Source of the DNA: Campylobacter sp. MIT 99-7217
Lineage (GTDB): Bacteria > Campylobacterota > Campylobacteria > Campylobacterales > Campylobacteraceae
DNA: 64,000 bases
Direction: 5' to 3'
Assembly: GCF_006864365.1 (NCBI RefSeq)
Contig: NZ_QHLJ01000001.1
Coordinates: 1-64,000, forward strand
Part shown: positions 19,170 to 28,679 of the stretch, piece by piece
Layout of the letters: the number at the start of each line of letters is the position of its first letter
How positions within the stretch are numbered: the stretch's first letter is position 1
The notes under the pieces: model-generated
What the model was told of the DNA's origin: nothing
Database searches by the model: none
What the model saw: only the letters and a program-made list of their open reading frames with translations
Translations under genes and position numbers: made by a program

Positions 19170-20125
19170 GGATTTTAACAGGACTTCAACCAAGTGGGGA
19201 TTTACATATAGGCAATTTTTTCGGTGCTATTAAGCCTATGATCGAGGCTCAAGATGATAATGAAATGCTGATTTTTATAGCAAATTATCACGCTATGACC
19301 TCAAATCAAAATGGCGAAATTTTGCGTCAAAACGCCCTCAAAGCAGCAGCAGCTTTTTTAGCCCTTGGAATTGATCCTAAAAAAAGTATTTTTTGGCTTC
19401 AAAGTGATGTAAAAGAGGTTTTAGAACTTTACTGGATACTTTCTCAATTTACCCCTATGGGGCTTTTAGAGCGTGCTCACAGCTTTAAGGACAAGGTTGC
19501 TAAGGGCTTAAATGCTAGTCATGGGCTTTTTTCTTATCCTGTTTTGATGGCTGCTGATATTTTGCTTTTTGATACCCAGCTTGTGCCTGTTGGAAAGGAT
19601 CAAATTCAGCATGTTGAAATCGCTCGCGATATAGCCTTAAAGGTAAATAATGAATGGGGCGAGCTTTTTACCCTGCCAGAAGCAAAGATAAATGAAGATT
19701 TAGCCGTGGTTTTAGGAACTGATGGGGCTAAAATGAGCAAGTCTTATAAAAATACCCTTGATATTTTCGCACCCCTAAATACACTTAAAAAGCAAATTTC
19801 AAGTATAATCACCGATAGCACCCCGCTTGAAAGTCCAAAAGATTGGCAAACTTGCAAGGTTTTTAATATCGCTAAATTATTTTTAGATGAAAAAGGCACG
19901 AACGAGCTTAAGGCAAGATATGAAAGAGGAGGCGAGGGCTATGGGCATTTTAAAGGGCTTTTAAACGAGCTTATGCTAGAGTATTTTGCTAAGGCTAGAA
20001 GCGAGTATGAGCTTTTGCTTAAAGAACCTAACAAGCTTAAAGAACTTTTAGAATTTGGTGCGAAAAGGGCTAAGGAGCTAGCTTCGGTAAAAATGCAAAA
20101 AATTTATGAAAAGATAGGATTATAA
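19166..20125 (+). CDS. trpS: Tryptophanyl-tRNA synthetase
   Basis: Class I aminoacyl-tRNA synthetase. HIGN signature in [17 protein letters not shown] (about 5-21) and KMSKS in [15 protein letters not shown] (about 190). Its 319 residues fit the bacterial TrpRS length. It sits in a der-aroK-trpS-serS run with overlaps of a few bases and ends 2 bp before serS, so it is surely an operon member. Confidence 0.96.
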   Translation: MRILTGLQPSGDLHIGNFFGAIKPMIEAQDDNEMLIFIANYHAMTSNQNGEILRQNALKAAAAFLALGIDPKKSIFWLQSDVKEVLELYWILSQFTPMGLLERAHSFKDKVAKGLNASHGLFSYPVLMAADILLFDTQLVPVGKDQIQHVEIARDIALKVNNEWGELFTLPEAKINEDLAVVLGTDGAKMSKSYKNTLDIFAPLNTLKKQISSIITDSTPLESPKDWQTCKVFNIAKLFLDEKGTNELKARYERGGEGYGHFKGLLNELMLEYFAKARSEYELLLKEPNKLKELLEFGAKRAKELASVKMQKIYEKIGL

Positions 20126-20127
20126 TC

Positions 20128-21363
20128 ATGCTTGATTTAAAAAATTTACAAAACAGCTTTGATGCGGTGGCTAAAAAGCTTAAAAATAAGGGCGTTGATG
20201 AGGCTTTATTAAGCGAGCTTAAGAGCCTTTTTATAGAGCTAAAGGCTGAAAAACAAGCACTTGAAGAGCTTCAAGCTTTTCAAAATAAATTTAGTAAAGA
20301 ATTAGCTAGTAGCACGGATAAAGAAGCTTTAAAGACTAAGTTAAGTGAAAATAAAGAAAAAATTTCAATTCAAAATGCCAAGGTAAATGAGCTTGAAACA
20401 AGGCTTGAAAGCTTAGCTTCTAGCATTCCAAATATCCCTGCCGATGAGGTTCCTGTTGGAATCGATGAAAGTGAAAATGTGGAGCTTAAAAGGGTTTTAA
20501 CCCCACCTAAATTTGACTTTGTGCCAAAGGAGCATTTTGAGCTTGGCGAGGCCTTGAACTGGCTTGATTTTGTAAGAGGAGTTAAGATAGCAACAAGCCG
20601 TTTTTGCGTGCTTAAAAATGAGGGTGCTTTGCTAAGCCGTGCTTTAGTAAATTACATGATAGATTTTAACCGCTCAAGGGGCTTTGAGCTTGTAAATGTG
20701 CCTTTTATCGTAAATGCTAACACCATGTTTGGCACAGGACAGCTTCCTAAATTTAAAGATGATGCTTATAAGATAGAAGGAGAGGATAATTATTTAATCT
20801 CAACCTCAGAAATCCCTGTAACTAATCTTTATAGCGCAGAAATTTTAAGTAGCGAAGAACTTCCTATAAAAATGACTTGTTATAGCGCTTGCTTTAGAAA
20901 GGAAGCTGGCAGTGCAGGACGCGATACAAGGGGCATCATAAGACAGCATCAGTTTGAAAAGGTGGAACTTGTAAGCATTACAAAGCCAGATCAAAGCGAG
21001 GCAGTCTTTGAAGAAATGCTAGCTTGTGCTAGTGATTTGCTAAGTTCTTTGGGACTTGCTCACCGTCATTTAATGCTTTGTACAGGAGATCTTGGCTTTA
21101 GTGCTGCTAAGACTGTTGATTTAGAAGTTTGGCTTGCTGGACAAAATAAATATAGAGAAATAAGCTCGGTGTCAAACTGCCTTGATTTTCAAGCAAGAAG
21201 GGCTAAAATTCGCTTTAAAAACGAGCAAGGCAAAAACGAGCTTGTACATACGCTTAATGGCTCAAGCCTAGCAGTTGGTCGAACTTTAGTAGCGATTATG
21301 GAAAATTATCAAGATAAAAATGGTAAAATAAGTATCCCTGATGTGCTTAGGAAATACTTTTAA
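20128..21363 (+). CDS. serS: Seryl-tRNA synthetase
   Basis: Class II synthetase of 411 residues. The N-terminal long coiled-coil arm (about 1-105, Lys/Glu/Leu heptads) binds the tRNA-Ser variable loop. Motif 2 is [26 protein letters not shown] (about 260) and motif 3 is [19 protein letters not shown] (about 373). Also used in selenocysteine charging where that system exists. Confidence 0.96.
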   Translation: MLDLKNLQNSFDAVAKKLKNKGVDEALLSELKSLFIELKAEKQALEELQAFQNKFSKELASSTDKEALKTKLSENKEKISIQNAKVNELETRLESLASSIPNIPADEVPVGIDESENVELKRVLTPPKFDFVPKEHFELGEALNWLDFVRGVKIATSRFCVLKNEGALLSRALVNYMIDFNRSRGFELVNVPFIVNANTMFGTGQLPKFKDDAYKIEGEDNYLISTSEIPVTNLYSAEILSSEELPIKMTCYSACFRKEAGSAGRDTRGIIRQHQFEKVELVSITKPDQSEAVFEEMLACASDLLSSLGLAHRHLMLCTGDLGFSAAKTVDLEVWLAGQNKYREISSVSNCLDFQARRAKIRFKNEQGKNELVHTLNGSSLAVGRTLVAIMENYQDKNGKISIPDVLRKYF

Positions 21364-21372
21364 GGGGCTAAC

Positions 21373-23697
21373 ATGGCTGAAGAAGAAGTAATACTCAAAG
21401 AAAATAGCGGAGGTGGCTCTGGTTTTTCAAGAGATTCAGGCAAAGAAGAAGCTGAAAGCGGTTTTGAAGAAGTAAAACCTAAAAAATGGTATGAAGATAG
21501 TAAATTTATTTTTATTTTAGCTGTTTTGCTTGGTATTTTGTTATTTTTGATTGTAGTTTTGATGTTTTTGTATTCGCAAAATAAAACCCCTGCTAATGTT
21601 ATAATCCCAAGTTCTGTTGAAGCAGGTCCTATTCAAACTACTGATGAGAGTTTAAAATTTGAAGCAGATAAGATTGATGGTATGATCCAAAAAGCAAACG
21701 CTCTTTATTTGAAAGGAGAAAGAGAGCAAGCCTTAAAGGTTTATGAGCAGATAGCTCTTTATAGTGAAGCTTTATCAAACTATAATCTAGGTGTTTCACA
21801 GATGAATCAAAAGAATTTCACTCAGGCACTTCAAAGTTTTCAAAGAGCCATTCAAAGCAATGAAAATCAAACAGTGGCAGCGATAAATGCCGCAGTTTGT
21901 GCCTTGTATCTTGGCGATCAAAAACAATTTGATTATTATTTGGATTTAGCCCTTGTGTATCTTCCAAATGAAGGGGATTCCGAGCTTTTTGAATATTATC
22001 TAAGTCTTATAAATTATTACAAAGGTTTTTATCCTGAGGCTTTACAGAGTTTTCAAAAGGTTCAAGTTGAACATTATGCTGATGAAAGCAAATTTTTAAG
22101 TGCAAAAATTTATGCAAAAATGGGACTTAATACCAAATCAATAGAAAATTTGCAAAACCAAGGTAGCTACGAAGTAAGTCTTCCTCTTGGACTTTTATAT
22201 GCTAGAATGGGTCGTTATGGCGAGGCTAAGACAAATTTAGAAAGAGCGATGAAGATAGAAAGAGATTTTAATCAAAGCCTAGCAGCACTTTCTTTTATAG
22301 ATCTTAAAATTGGAAAATATCAAGACATGTTAGAAAGGCTTAATGCTCTTGTAAAGGGCAATGAACATAATATCTTAAAAACAAATAAAATCAAAGTAAG
22401 CCTTAAAAAAGAGCTTACAAGCATACAAATCGCTCAAGATAATTTTATCAAGGATTTTTTAAAGGATAAAAAGGAACAAGCTGATATCTTGTTTTATTTT
22501 GCACCTTATCAGGTTTTTGATGCTAAAGAGGCTGCTAATTATATCAACAAAGCAAATGTCAGCAGTTTCTTGCAAGATGATCAAGGAGGCGATTCGTATT
22601 TGATGAGTTCGCATACACTTTCATCAACTAATGTTAAGCTTGCAAGGATTATTTCTCATGCTCTTGAGCATAAGTTAAGTCTTGCTAATGAAGAATTTAA
22701 AAATTTGCTTCAAACCTATAAAGAACATTCTATTTTGCAGTATAATCTTGCTTTAAGTTATGCACAGCTTCAAAACTATGACCTTGCTTTTAAGCATTTT
22801 TCAACTGCTTATCATATCAATCCCAAAAACTACGCAGCCGGAGCTTTTGCTATACTAGCAGGATCTTTAAGCGATAAAGATATTTTAAAGCTTCAAGGCG
22901 AAATTCTTGACAATATCAATACCGATGATAATTTTGATCAACAGCTTTATCAAAATATCATGTTCTTTGCCAATAACGAAAGCTCGACCATGCTTTCTTA
23001 TCTTGATAGTGAAGATAATTCATCATTTAGCCTTATTTTTAAGGCTATTATTGCTAAAATGAATAATCTTCCTAATGAATTTGACAAAGATATTAACTTA
23101 CTCAAACAAGCCTTAAATGACGATATTTTAGTAAATATTTTATATTTTAATGCAAAAAATTCAAATTTAAATATCAAAGAATATGCTCAAAATGCTCAAA
23201 TTTATTTTAAGGATTCTGAGCTTGATTATAGAGCTTTAGCAGGTGGAGCAAGGGTGGTAAGGGATAGTTATGTAAGTTTAATGCGTGTTGTAGGGCTTTT
23301 AAATCAAAAAAGAGAATTCATCAAACAAAAGCTTGCGATAAAAGATGAGGATCAAGTGGGTCTTACTTCAACTTTAGCTTATATGGATATTTATGCCGGG
23401 CTTTATGGTGAAGCTTATGCACTTTATGATACTTTGATTAATGATTATAAGGTTAAGGACTCTATGACTTATTTTTTAGCAGCAGTTGCTGCCATAGGTT
23501 CAAATAACCCAAATGCCGCCATAGCTCTTTTGGAGCTTTCAAAACTTGAAGATACAGGAAATCAAGAATCAAGAGTAGCATTAGGATTGCTTTATCATGA
23601 GGTTCAAAACTACGAACCTGCTTTGTATCAATATCAACAGATTAAAAATGATTTCCAAAGCAAATTCTTTACTTTTGATATATTAAAAACTCCCTAA
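21373..23697 (+). CDS. Membrane-anchored TPR-repeat protein
   Basis: 774 residues. A cytoplasmic acidic/Gly-Ser-rich N-terminus (1-40) is followed by one membrane helix (about 47-70, FIFILAVLLGILLFLIVVLM), then a large periplasmic part built of tetratricopeptide-like repeats (for example about 110-160, 260-300, 470-500 and 720-760, with the A-x-Y/F and G/A pattern). It is probably a scaffold at the inner membrane. In C. jejuni a homologous TPR gene also follows serS. No enzymatic motif was seen. A strong terminator lies directly after it. Confidence 0.8.
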   Translation: MAEEEVILKENSGGGSGFSRDSGKEEAESGFEEVKPKKWYEDSKFIFILAVLLGILLFLIVVLMFLYSQNKTPANVIIPSSVEAGPIQTTDESLKFEADKIDGMIQKANALYLKGEREQALKVYEQIALYSEALSNYNLGVSQMNQKNFTQALQSFQRAIQSNENQTVAAINAAVCALYLGDQKQFDYYLDLALVYLPNEGDSELFEYYLSLINYYKGFYPEALQSFQKVQVEHYADESKFLSAKIYAKMGLNTKSIENLQNQGSYEVSLPLGLLYARMGRYGEAKTNLERAMKIERDFNQSLAALSFIDLKIGKYQDMLERLNALVKGNEHNILKTNKIKVSLKKELTSIQIAQDNFIKDFLKDKKEQADILFYFAPYQVFDAKEAANYINKANVSSFLQDDQGGDSYLMSSHTLSSTNVKLARIISHALEHKLSLANEEFKNLLQTYKEHSILQYNLALSYAQLQNYDLAFKHFSTAYHINPKNYAAGAFAILAGSLSDKDILKLQGEILDNINTDDNFDQQLYQNIMFFANNESSTMLSYLDSEDNSSFSLIFKAIIAKMNNLPNEFDKDINLLKQALNDDILVNILYFNAKNSNLNIKEYAQNAQIYFKDSELDYRALAGGARVVRDSYVSLMRVVGLLNQKREFIKQKLAIKDEDQVGLTSTLAYMDIYAGLYGEAYALYDTLINDYKVKDSMTYFLAAVAAIGSNNPNAAIALLELSKLEDTGNQESRVALGLLYHEVQNYEPALYQYQQIKNDFQSKFFTFDILKTP

Positions 23698-23707
23698 AAG
23701 GGAGTTT
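23687..23707 (+). terminator. Rho-independent terminator (probably bidirectional)
   Basis: Eight-base perfect stem AAACTCCC (23687-23694) / GGGAGTTT (23700-23707) with loop TAAAA, overlapping the stop region of the TPR gene and followed by TAAATTT. It lies between convergent genes (TPR gene on plus, the next on minus) and has A/T flanks on both sides, so it may serve both. Confidence 0.8.
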
Positions 23708-23711
23708 AAAT

Positions 23712-24359
23712 TTAAGCATTGATATTAAGTGCATTACCACCAAGTTCTGTGATTTTGGCACTGACCTTTTCTATGGCTTTATCTATAGTATCTTGAGAAA
23801 TCTGTGGTAGTTTTCCTCCCCAAATTTTTTCAGCTTCTTCAAAGCCTCGTTTCATACCCTCAAAGCCTTTTTGAAGTTTATCAAGATCATCTCCAGCACC
23901 CATGATCACAAAATCAGCAATTCTACTTGCCGTATTTTCAATACCAAAAAAGCCATTTTCACCCAAAAGTGCGTTAAGCTCATCAGAATTCATAGATAAA
24001 GGATTTTTTCCTGTATAACCAATAGAGGCAAAGTCAATTTGCGAAAGAACACTTGTTGCCTTTGTGCTATCCCCAAAATTACCGCTTAATAAGTCTGTTA
24101 TGCTTGATTGAGTGCCTAAATTTCCAAAAACATTGTTTAGACTTTGTTGCTGGAATTGTTGGAAATAAAGCTGAGTTATACCCTTGCCACCCAAAGATTT
24201 GAGCTTATCTAATGTTTCCTGATCGACAGTAGAGCTTGACTGAGCATTTGCCGAGGCCGTGCTTTGGGTATTGGTTTGAGAATCTTGCGTTTTTTTCTCA
24301 TCTTTGTTCGCCACATTTTGTGCTGCTAAATTTGCAACACTTGCTGAATTTACTTGCAT
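23712..24359 (-). CDS. Conserved epsilonproteobacterial protein, possibly flagellum-associated
   Basis: 215 residues, no signal peptide. The N-terminus (1-55) is low-complexity Ala/Ser/Gln/Thr/Asn, as in flagellar export substrates. The C-terminal block NTASRIADFVIMGAGDDLDKL followed by EEAEKIWGGKLPQISQDT (about 140-200) matches a family often mis-named 'hydrogenase-4 component G' in Campylobacter genomes. No enzymatic function is known. Upstream on the minus strand CGATCA (24397-24402) could be part of a sigma-28-like promoter, weakly. RBS AAGGAG precedes the ATG. Confidence 0.7.
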   Translation of the reverse strand: MQVNSASVANLAAQNVANKDEKKTQDSQTNTQSTASANAQSSSTVDQETLDKLKSLGGKGITQLYFQQFQQQSLNNVFGNLGTQSSITDLLSGNFGDSTKATSVLSQIDFASIGYTGKNPLSMNSDELNALLGENGFFGIENTASRIADFVIMGAGDDLDKLQKGFEGMKRGFEEAEKIWGGKLPQISQDTIDKAIEKVSAKITELGGNALNINA

Positions 24360-24526
24360 CCTTGCTCCTTTATATTTTAGTGTTATGCACTGATTATGAT
24401 CGTCAAAAAAAATAAAAAATTTATACTTGAAAATAAAAACTTACAAATGATTTACCCTAAGAGCTTATACTTTCACTTGCACTTAAGATAATTTAATTTA
24501 TTTATAAGTTTACCTCCTTAAAGATA

Positions 24527-24546
24527 AAGCTCCAAAGTATTTTGGA
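24527..24546 (-). terminator. Rho-independent terminator of the phosphomannomutase gene
   Basis: On the minus strand, a GC-containing stem around AGCTCCAAA / TTTGGAGCT (about 24527-24549) with a short loop, immediately after the TAA at 24549, then TTTATCTTT. It is typical in form and position. Confidence 0.75.
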
Positions 24547-24548
24547 GC

Positions 24549-25904
24549 TTATTTTATCTTCTCAAAAAGCGCTAAAACTTCTTCTTGAATTTGTTTTGAT
24601 CTTTGTAGCGTGGTTGCTTCAAAACGCGTTACAAGATAAGGACTTGTGTTTGAAGCTCGAAGTAAAGCCCAGCCATCTTCAAAAGTAATCCTTGCCCCAT
24701 CAACTTCACACAAATCCTTAACGCCGTTTAAGGCTTGATTTTTGACCGCATTTTTAAATTTTTCAACAAGTTCAAATTTTTCTTCTTCGCTTACCGGAAT
24801 TTTTAGTTCTTCTGTGGTGTAAAGTTTTGGTAAGGCTTCGATCATTTTTTCAAGATCAAAGCCCTTGAAAACAAGCTCAAGAGTTCTTAAAAAAGCATAA
24901 ATTCCATCATCATATCCAAAATAACGATGCTTAAAAAAGATATGTCCGCTCACTTCAGCTGCTAGGTCTATGTTTTGTTCTTTCATCATTTTTTTGATAT
25001 TAGAATGTCCCGTTTTTCCCATAAAAATTTGTCCAAATTTAGCAACCTCATCAAAGAGATTTTTAGAGCATTTTACTTCCCCTAAAACACGAGGATTTTC
25101 TATATTTTTAGCAAACAAATAACAAAGCTCATCGCCAAAAAATACTCGGTTTTGATTTAAAACGACTAATCTATCAGCATCGCCATCAAATGCAAAGCCA
25201 AGCTTTAAATTTGGATTTTGTTTTAAGCATTCTTGTAGCTGTATCAAATTTTCTTTTTCTGTTGGATCAGGGGCATGATTTGGAAACTGACCATCAGGTT
25301 CTTTAAAAAGAATTTTTGCTTTTAAATTTAGGGCTTTGATTAAAGGCTCTATCACGACTCCACTTGCTCCATTTGCACAATCAACCCCAAATTCAAAATC
25401 AAAATTTTTTAAATGCTTAAATTGCTGTGTCATAAAGTTTAGATAATCGCTTAAAACATCATATTCTTCACAGTTAAAATTATCTTCAATATACATATCT
25501 AAATTTTCTTCGACCACTTTTCCAAAGGCTTTAAGCTCGCTTCCAAAAAAACTTTCTTTGTGGATAGTGATTTTAAAACCATTATAATCTTTTGGGTTGT
25601 GAGAGCCTGTGATCATGATATTAGCATCAAATTCCTTGCCCGTATAAAGAGAGAAATACCCAAGCGGAGTTGGCACAAGCCCTAGTGTAAAAACCTTTAT
25701 ACCAGCTTTATTTAGCCCACTTACAAGATATCTAAAAAACTCCTGCGCACTATATCTTGCATCAAAACCCACACTAACGCTTTTGCAATCTTCTTCAAGC
25801 ATTTTCCGTCCTAAGAAATAACCGATGACTTTGACACTTTTTTCATTAAGTTCCTTGCCATAAAGCCCACGAATATCGTATTCTCTAAAGATAACATCTA
25901 GCAT
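24549..25904 (-). CDS. Phosphomannomutase/phosphoglucomutase
   Basis: Alpha-D-phosphohexomutase of 451 residues. N-terminal REYDIRGLYG, active-site phosphoserine loop in ITGSHNPKDYNGFKI (Ser about 101), metal-binding DGDADR (about 238) and sugar-binding EVSGHIFF (about 320) are intact, and the C-terminal phosphate loop is RASNTSPYLVTRFEA. It interconverts hexose-1-P and hexose-6-P for GDP-mannose-derived or other surface sugars. It stands alone on the minus strand, next to fliL and near capsule genes. Confidence 0.92.
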   Translation of the reverse strand: MLDVIFREYDIRGLYGKELNEKSVKVIGYFLGRKMLEEDCKSVSVGFDARYSAQEFFRYLVSGLNKAGIKVFTLGLVPTPLGYFSLYTGKEFDANIMITGSHNPKDYNGFKITIHKESFFGSELKAFGKVVEENLDMYIEDNFNCEEYDVLSDYLNFMTQQFKHLKNFDFEFGVDCANGASGVVIEPLIKALNLKAKILFKEPDGQFPNHAPDPTEKENLIQLQECLKQNPNLKLGFAFDGDADRLVVLNQNRVFFGDELCYLFAKNIENPRVLGEVKCSKNLFDEVAKFGQIFMGKTGHSNIKKMMKEQNIDLAAEVSGHIFFKHRYFGYDDGIYAFLRTLELVFKGFDLEKMIEALPKLYTTEELKIPVSEEEKFELVEKFKNAVKNQALNGVKDLCEVDGARITFEDGWALLRASNTSPYLVTRFEATTLQRSKQIQEEVLALFEKIK

Positions 25905-26010
25905 TTTCGTCCTTTGTTCGAAAAAATTTTAATTTTAACTTGTAAAATTTGGATATATCAATAAATTTTGCTACAATTTTACAATAATTTTTTTAAATTG
26001 AGGAAAAAAA

Positions 26011-26571
26011 ATGGAAGAACAAGAAGTAGAAGCCACAGAACCCAAAAAAAAGGGCGGTTCTTTAGTCTTAATCATCGTTATATTTTTATTTGTTCTTTTG
26101 CTCGTTGTCCTTGGAGCAATAGCCTTTTTAATGTTATCTTCACCAGCTGATGAAGCAGAAGCAGCACCAGCGGCGACAACAACAACCGCAGCAAAAGAAA
26201 CAAAGGGTGCGGGTGCAGCTGCTGGTGCAAAGGCAAACAATGCACAAAGGGGTAGTGATTATGCTAATATTGGTCCTATGTTTCCTTTAGCTCCTTTTAC
26301 TTTAAATTTGCTCAGTGAAAGTGGAGCTAGGTTTGTAAAATGCACTATTCAGCTTGAACAAAGCACAGAGCTTTTAACCCCAGAACTTGAAAAGAAAACA
26401 GCTATCATTCGTGATGTTGTGATCAGAACACTTACTTCAAAAACCTTTGAAGAGGTTAGTACGACTAAGGGCAAGGAAAGGCTTAAAGATGAGCTTGTGG
26501 GCAGAGTGAATGAAATTTTAACTGATGGCTTTGTGAAAAATATTTATTTTACAGACTTTGTCGTGCAGTGA
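26011..26571 (+). CDS. fliL: Flagellar basal-body protein FliL
   Basis: 186 residues: short cytoplasmic Glu/Lys N-terminus, one membrane helix (about 20-45, SLVLIIVIFLFVLLLVVLGA), an Ala/Thr/Lys-rich linker (about 50-85), then the periplasmic FliL stomatin-like domain (FPLAPFTLNLLSE to YFTDFVVQ). It associates with the stator of the flagellar motor. Its stop overlaps the acpS GTG start (GTGA), as in C. jejuni. Confidence 0.92.
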   Translation: MEEQEVEATEPKKKGGSLVLIIVIFLFVLLLVVLGAIAFLMLSSPADEAEAAPAATTTTAAKETKGAGAAAGAKANNAQRGSDYANIGPMFPLAPFTLNLLSESGARFVKCTIQLEQSTELLTPELEKKTAIIRDVVIRTLTSKTFEEVSTTKGKERLKDELVGRVNEILTDGFVKNIYFTDFVVQ

Positions 26572-26921
26572 TTTTACTTGGTTGTGATATAAGTTCTATT
26601 TCAAGGATAGAAAAAATTTATAAGAAGTATGGCAAGGCTTTTTTGGATAAGTTTTTAAACTCTCATGAACAAGCTTTAATTAAAAGTCCCGCTACTCTTG
26701 CGGGATTTTTTGCTGCTAAAGAAGCTGTGAGCAAGGCTTTGGGCGTTGGAATTTGTAAAGAGTGCAGTTTTTTTGATATAGAAATTTACAAGGATAGCAA
26801 AAATGCTCCTAAACTTCGCCTAAGTGCTAGGATCATGGAAAATTTTCGTATCAAAACAAGTGCTTTAAGTATCTCACATGATGGAAATTTTGCTATTGCT
26901 GTGGCAGTTTTGGAAAAGTAA
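26568..26921 (+). CDS. acpS: Holo-[acyl-carrier-protein] synthase
   Basis: Transfers 4'-phosphopantetheine from CoA to ACP. GTG start at 26568 overlapping the fliL stop. GCDISSISRIEKI (Asp 7, Mg ligand) and FAAKEAVSKALG (Glu and Lys of the active site, about 45-58) are conserved; AGFFAAKEA is the second metal motif. 117 residues, normal size. Confidence 0.93.
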   Translation: MILLGCDISSISRIEKIYKKYGKAFLDKFLNSHEQALIKSPATLAGFFAAKEAVSKALGVGICKECSFFDIEIYKDSKNAPKLRLSARIMENFRIKTSALSISHDGNFAIAVAVLEK

Positions 26922-26947
26922 GGATTTTAAATTTCTTTTGATTTGAG

Positions 26948-27301
26948 TTAAATTTGCTTGCCAATGGTTTGTTTATCAAGTCCATTTTTTAGCATGAGAT
27001 CAACTATGGGTTGCTCTCTTTTGTTTGATCTTTTGCAGTGATCTTTTTGAAAGACATTAGTGATCTTGATCACAATCTTTGCCCAAGTTTTGTGTCTATC
27101 CCTCCAAGCATGCGAAGAAATAGACTCCCAAGCATAGCCATTAAACAAGGTTGCATTGACAAAATGATCCATAGCACGAACACCTTGTCTTACTCTTGAC
27201 ACGCTTCCAAAAGTTCCTATGATCACAATGAGTAAATATCCAACAATAGCCAAAGGCACGATAGCACAAAGCAAAATCGTCCCTGCAAGCTTTTCTTTCA
27301 T
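26948..27301 (-). CDS. Small membrane protein of the P450 block
   Basis: 117 residues with one or two N-terminal membrane helices (about 6-32, AGTILLCAIVPLAIVGYLLIV) and a basic soluble tail (WRDRHKTWAKIVIKITN). No recognised domain. It starts 9 bp after the P450 stop on the same strand, and the same neighbour is found beside the P450 gene in C. jejuni, so the two probably work together. Redox partner or membrane anchor roles are only guesses. Confidence 0.7.
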   Translation of the reverse strand: MKEKLAGTILLCAIVPLAIVGYLLIVIIGTFGSVSRVRQGVRAMDHFVNATLFNGYAWESISSHAWRDRHKTWAKIVIKITNVFQKDHCKRSNKREQPIVDLMLKNGLDKQTIGKQI

Positions 27302-27309
27302 TATAACCT

Positions 27310-28671
27310 TTAACGCTTTGTAAATTTGATATTCATGCCATTTGCAGAGCGTATAGTAAGACGCCCAACTATATCTGGCACAAAATTTTCTTGTAATTGT
27401 AGCTTATATTTCCTTAAAATACTCGCAAGGATTAAAATTGCTTCTTGCATAGCAAAGCCTTGTCCTATACATATACGCTCGCCCATACCAAAGGGCATAT
27501 AAGCATCTTTTTTAAATTCTCTTTCATATCTTGAGGGATCAAAGCCATTTGGATTATCCCAAAAGCCTTTGTGGCGGTGTATGAGCCAAGGAGCAACCAC
27601 TACTCCTGAATGCTCGGCAATGATTTTATCGCGCATTTTAGTTTCTTTTTTTGCTTCTCTTGCAAAAAAGCCTACAGGGGGATAAAGTCTTAGGGATTCT
27701 TTAAAGACATTTGTGAGGTATTTCATTTTCTTAAGATGAGCAATGTTAAATTTCTCATTTCCAGCAACCTCTATAACCTCTTGATAAGCCTTTTCTTGCT
27801 CTTGCTCAAAGAGGCTTAAAAGATAAAGCGTCCAAGTAAGAGAGCTTGCCGTAGTTTCATGACCTGCTAAAAAGAGCATAGAAACTTGGTCTAAAATTTC
27901 TTTAAAAGAAAATCTTTCATTTGTTTGTGCATCAACAACAAGAAGCAAAGAAGCTAGGATATCTTCTTTGTCTGGGATTTGATTTTTACTTACAGCTTCG
28001 TAGCGAGGTTTGATGATATTTGTTAAAACTTCTCTGATTACATTTCCTGCTTTCATTCTTTTTCTTTCGCCCAAAAGCTTTGAAAGCCAGTCAGGAAAGC
28101 AAAACATTTTCCTCATCGCTGTTCGCACGGTTTGTTCTTGAAAGGTTACAAAGGCATCAAGTATGATTTTTCCTTTTTCTTCATCAAGTTTTTCAGACAT
28201 AATAGTTCTAAAAATCACATCAGCAGTTACAAAGGTCATCAACTCATCAACTTCTATAATAGCACCATCTTCATAAGTATCAAATTTATGCATCAAATCA
28301 TCAACAGCCTCGCTCATAAGGTTAAAAACCTTAGTGATCCTTGTCATTTCAAAAGAAGGTTTTAAAAGCTCTCTTTGTTTGTGCCATACTTCTCCATTTG
28401 TCGTAAAAATACTTTCTCCAAGTAAGGGTTTTAAAAGCGTGTGTAAAAGTTCGCTTTTTGGGAATTCTTTAACCTGATCGACCATGATTTTACGCACTTC
28501 TTTTGTGTCATTGACGACAAAAAGTTCAAAACCGGGCATTTTAACCTTGCCCATTTGCATACTATAACTTCTCTCATAAAGCCCATCAAGCCAAGAACGC
28601 CTTTTAAATAAAAAGGTTGCTAGGGTTGAAGCCTTGCTTTTTTGTGGTTTTGGGTGAAATGGACATTGCAT
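27310..28671 (-). CDS. Cytochrome P450 monooxygenase
   Basis: 453 residues with all P450 landmarks: I-helix oxygen-binding AGHETTASSLTW (about 268), K-helix ExxR in KESLRLYPP (about 325), and heme loop FGMGERICIGQGFAM with the thiolate Cys near 400. It is the single P450 known from Campylobacter (in C. jejuni also next to kpsS). The natural substrate is unknown; location beside capsule export genes suggests a lipid or surface-glycan link. No ferredoxin gene is adjacent. Confidence 0.93.
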   Translation of the reverse strand: MQCPFHPKPQKSKASTLATFLFKRRSWLDGLYERSYSMQMGKVKMPGFELFVVNDTKEVRKIMVDQVKEFPKSELLHTLLKPLLGESIFTTNGEVWHKQRELLKPSFEMTRITKVFNLMSEAVDDLMHKFDTYEDGAIIEVDELMTFVTADVIFRTIMSEKLDEEKGKIILDAFVTFQEQTVRTAMRKMFCFPDWLSKLLGERKRMKAGNVIREVLTNIIKPRYEAVSKNQIPDKEDILASLLLVVDAQTNERFSFKEILDQVSMLFLAGHETTASSLTWTLYLLSLFEQEQEKAYQEVIEVAGNEKFNIAHLKKMKYLTNVFKESLRLYPPVGFFAREAKKETKMRDKIIAEHSGVVVAPWLIHRHKGFWDNPNGFDPSRYEREFKKDAYMPFGMGERICIGQGFAMQEAILILASILRKYKLQLQENFVPDIVGRLTIRSANGMNIKFTKR

Positions 28672-28679
28672 GTTGTTTC

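Noticed and set aside
24485-24520. AAGGAGGT-like ribosome site on the minus strand in the gap before the phosphomannomutase terminator
   Set aside because: No ATG, GTG or TTG at the right distance with more than ten codons; nothing else to support a gene.
25971-26240. Antisense Ala/Val-rich frame over fliL
   Set aside because: Its composition is the mirror of the Ala/Thr linker codons of fliL; no ribosome site and fliL is certain.
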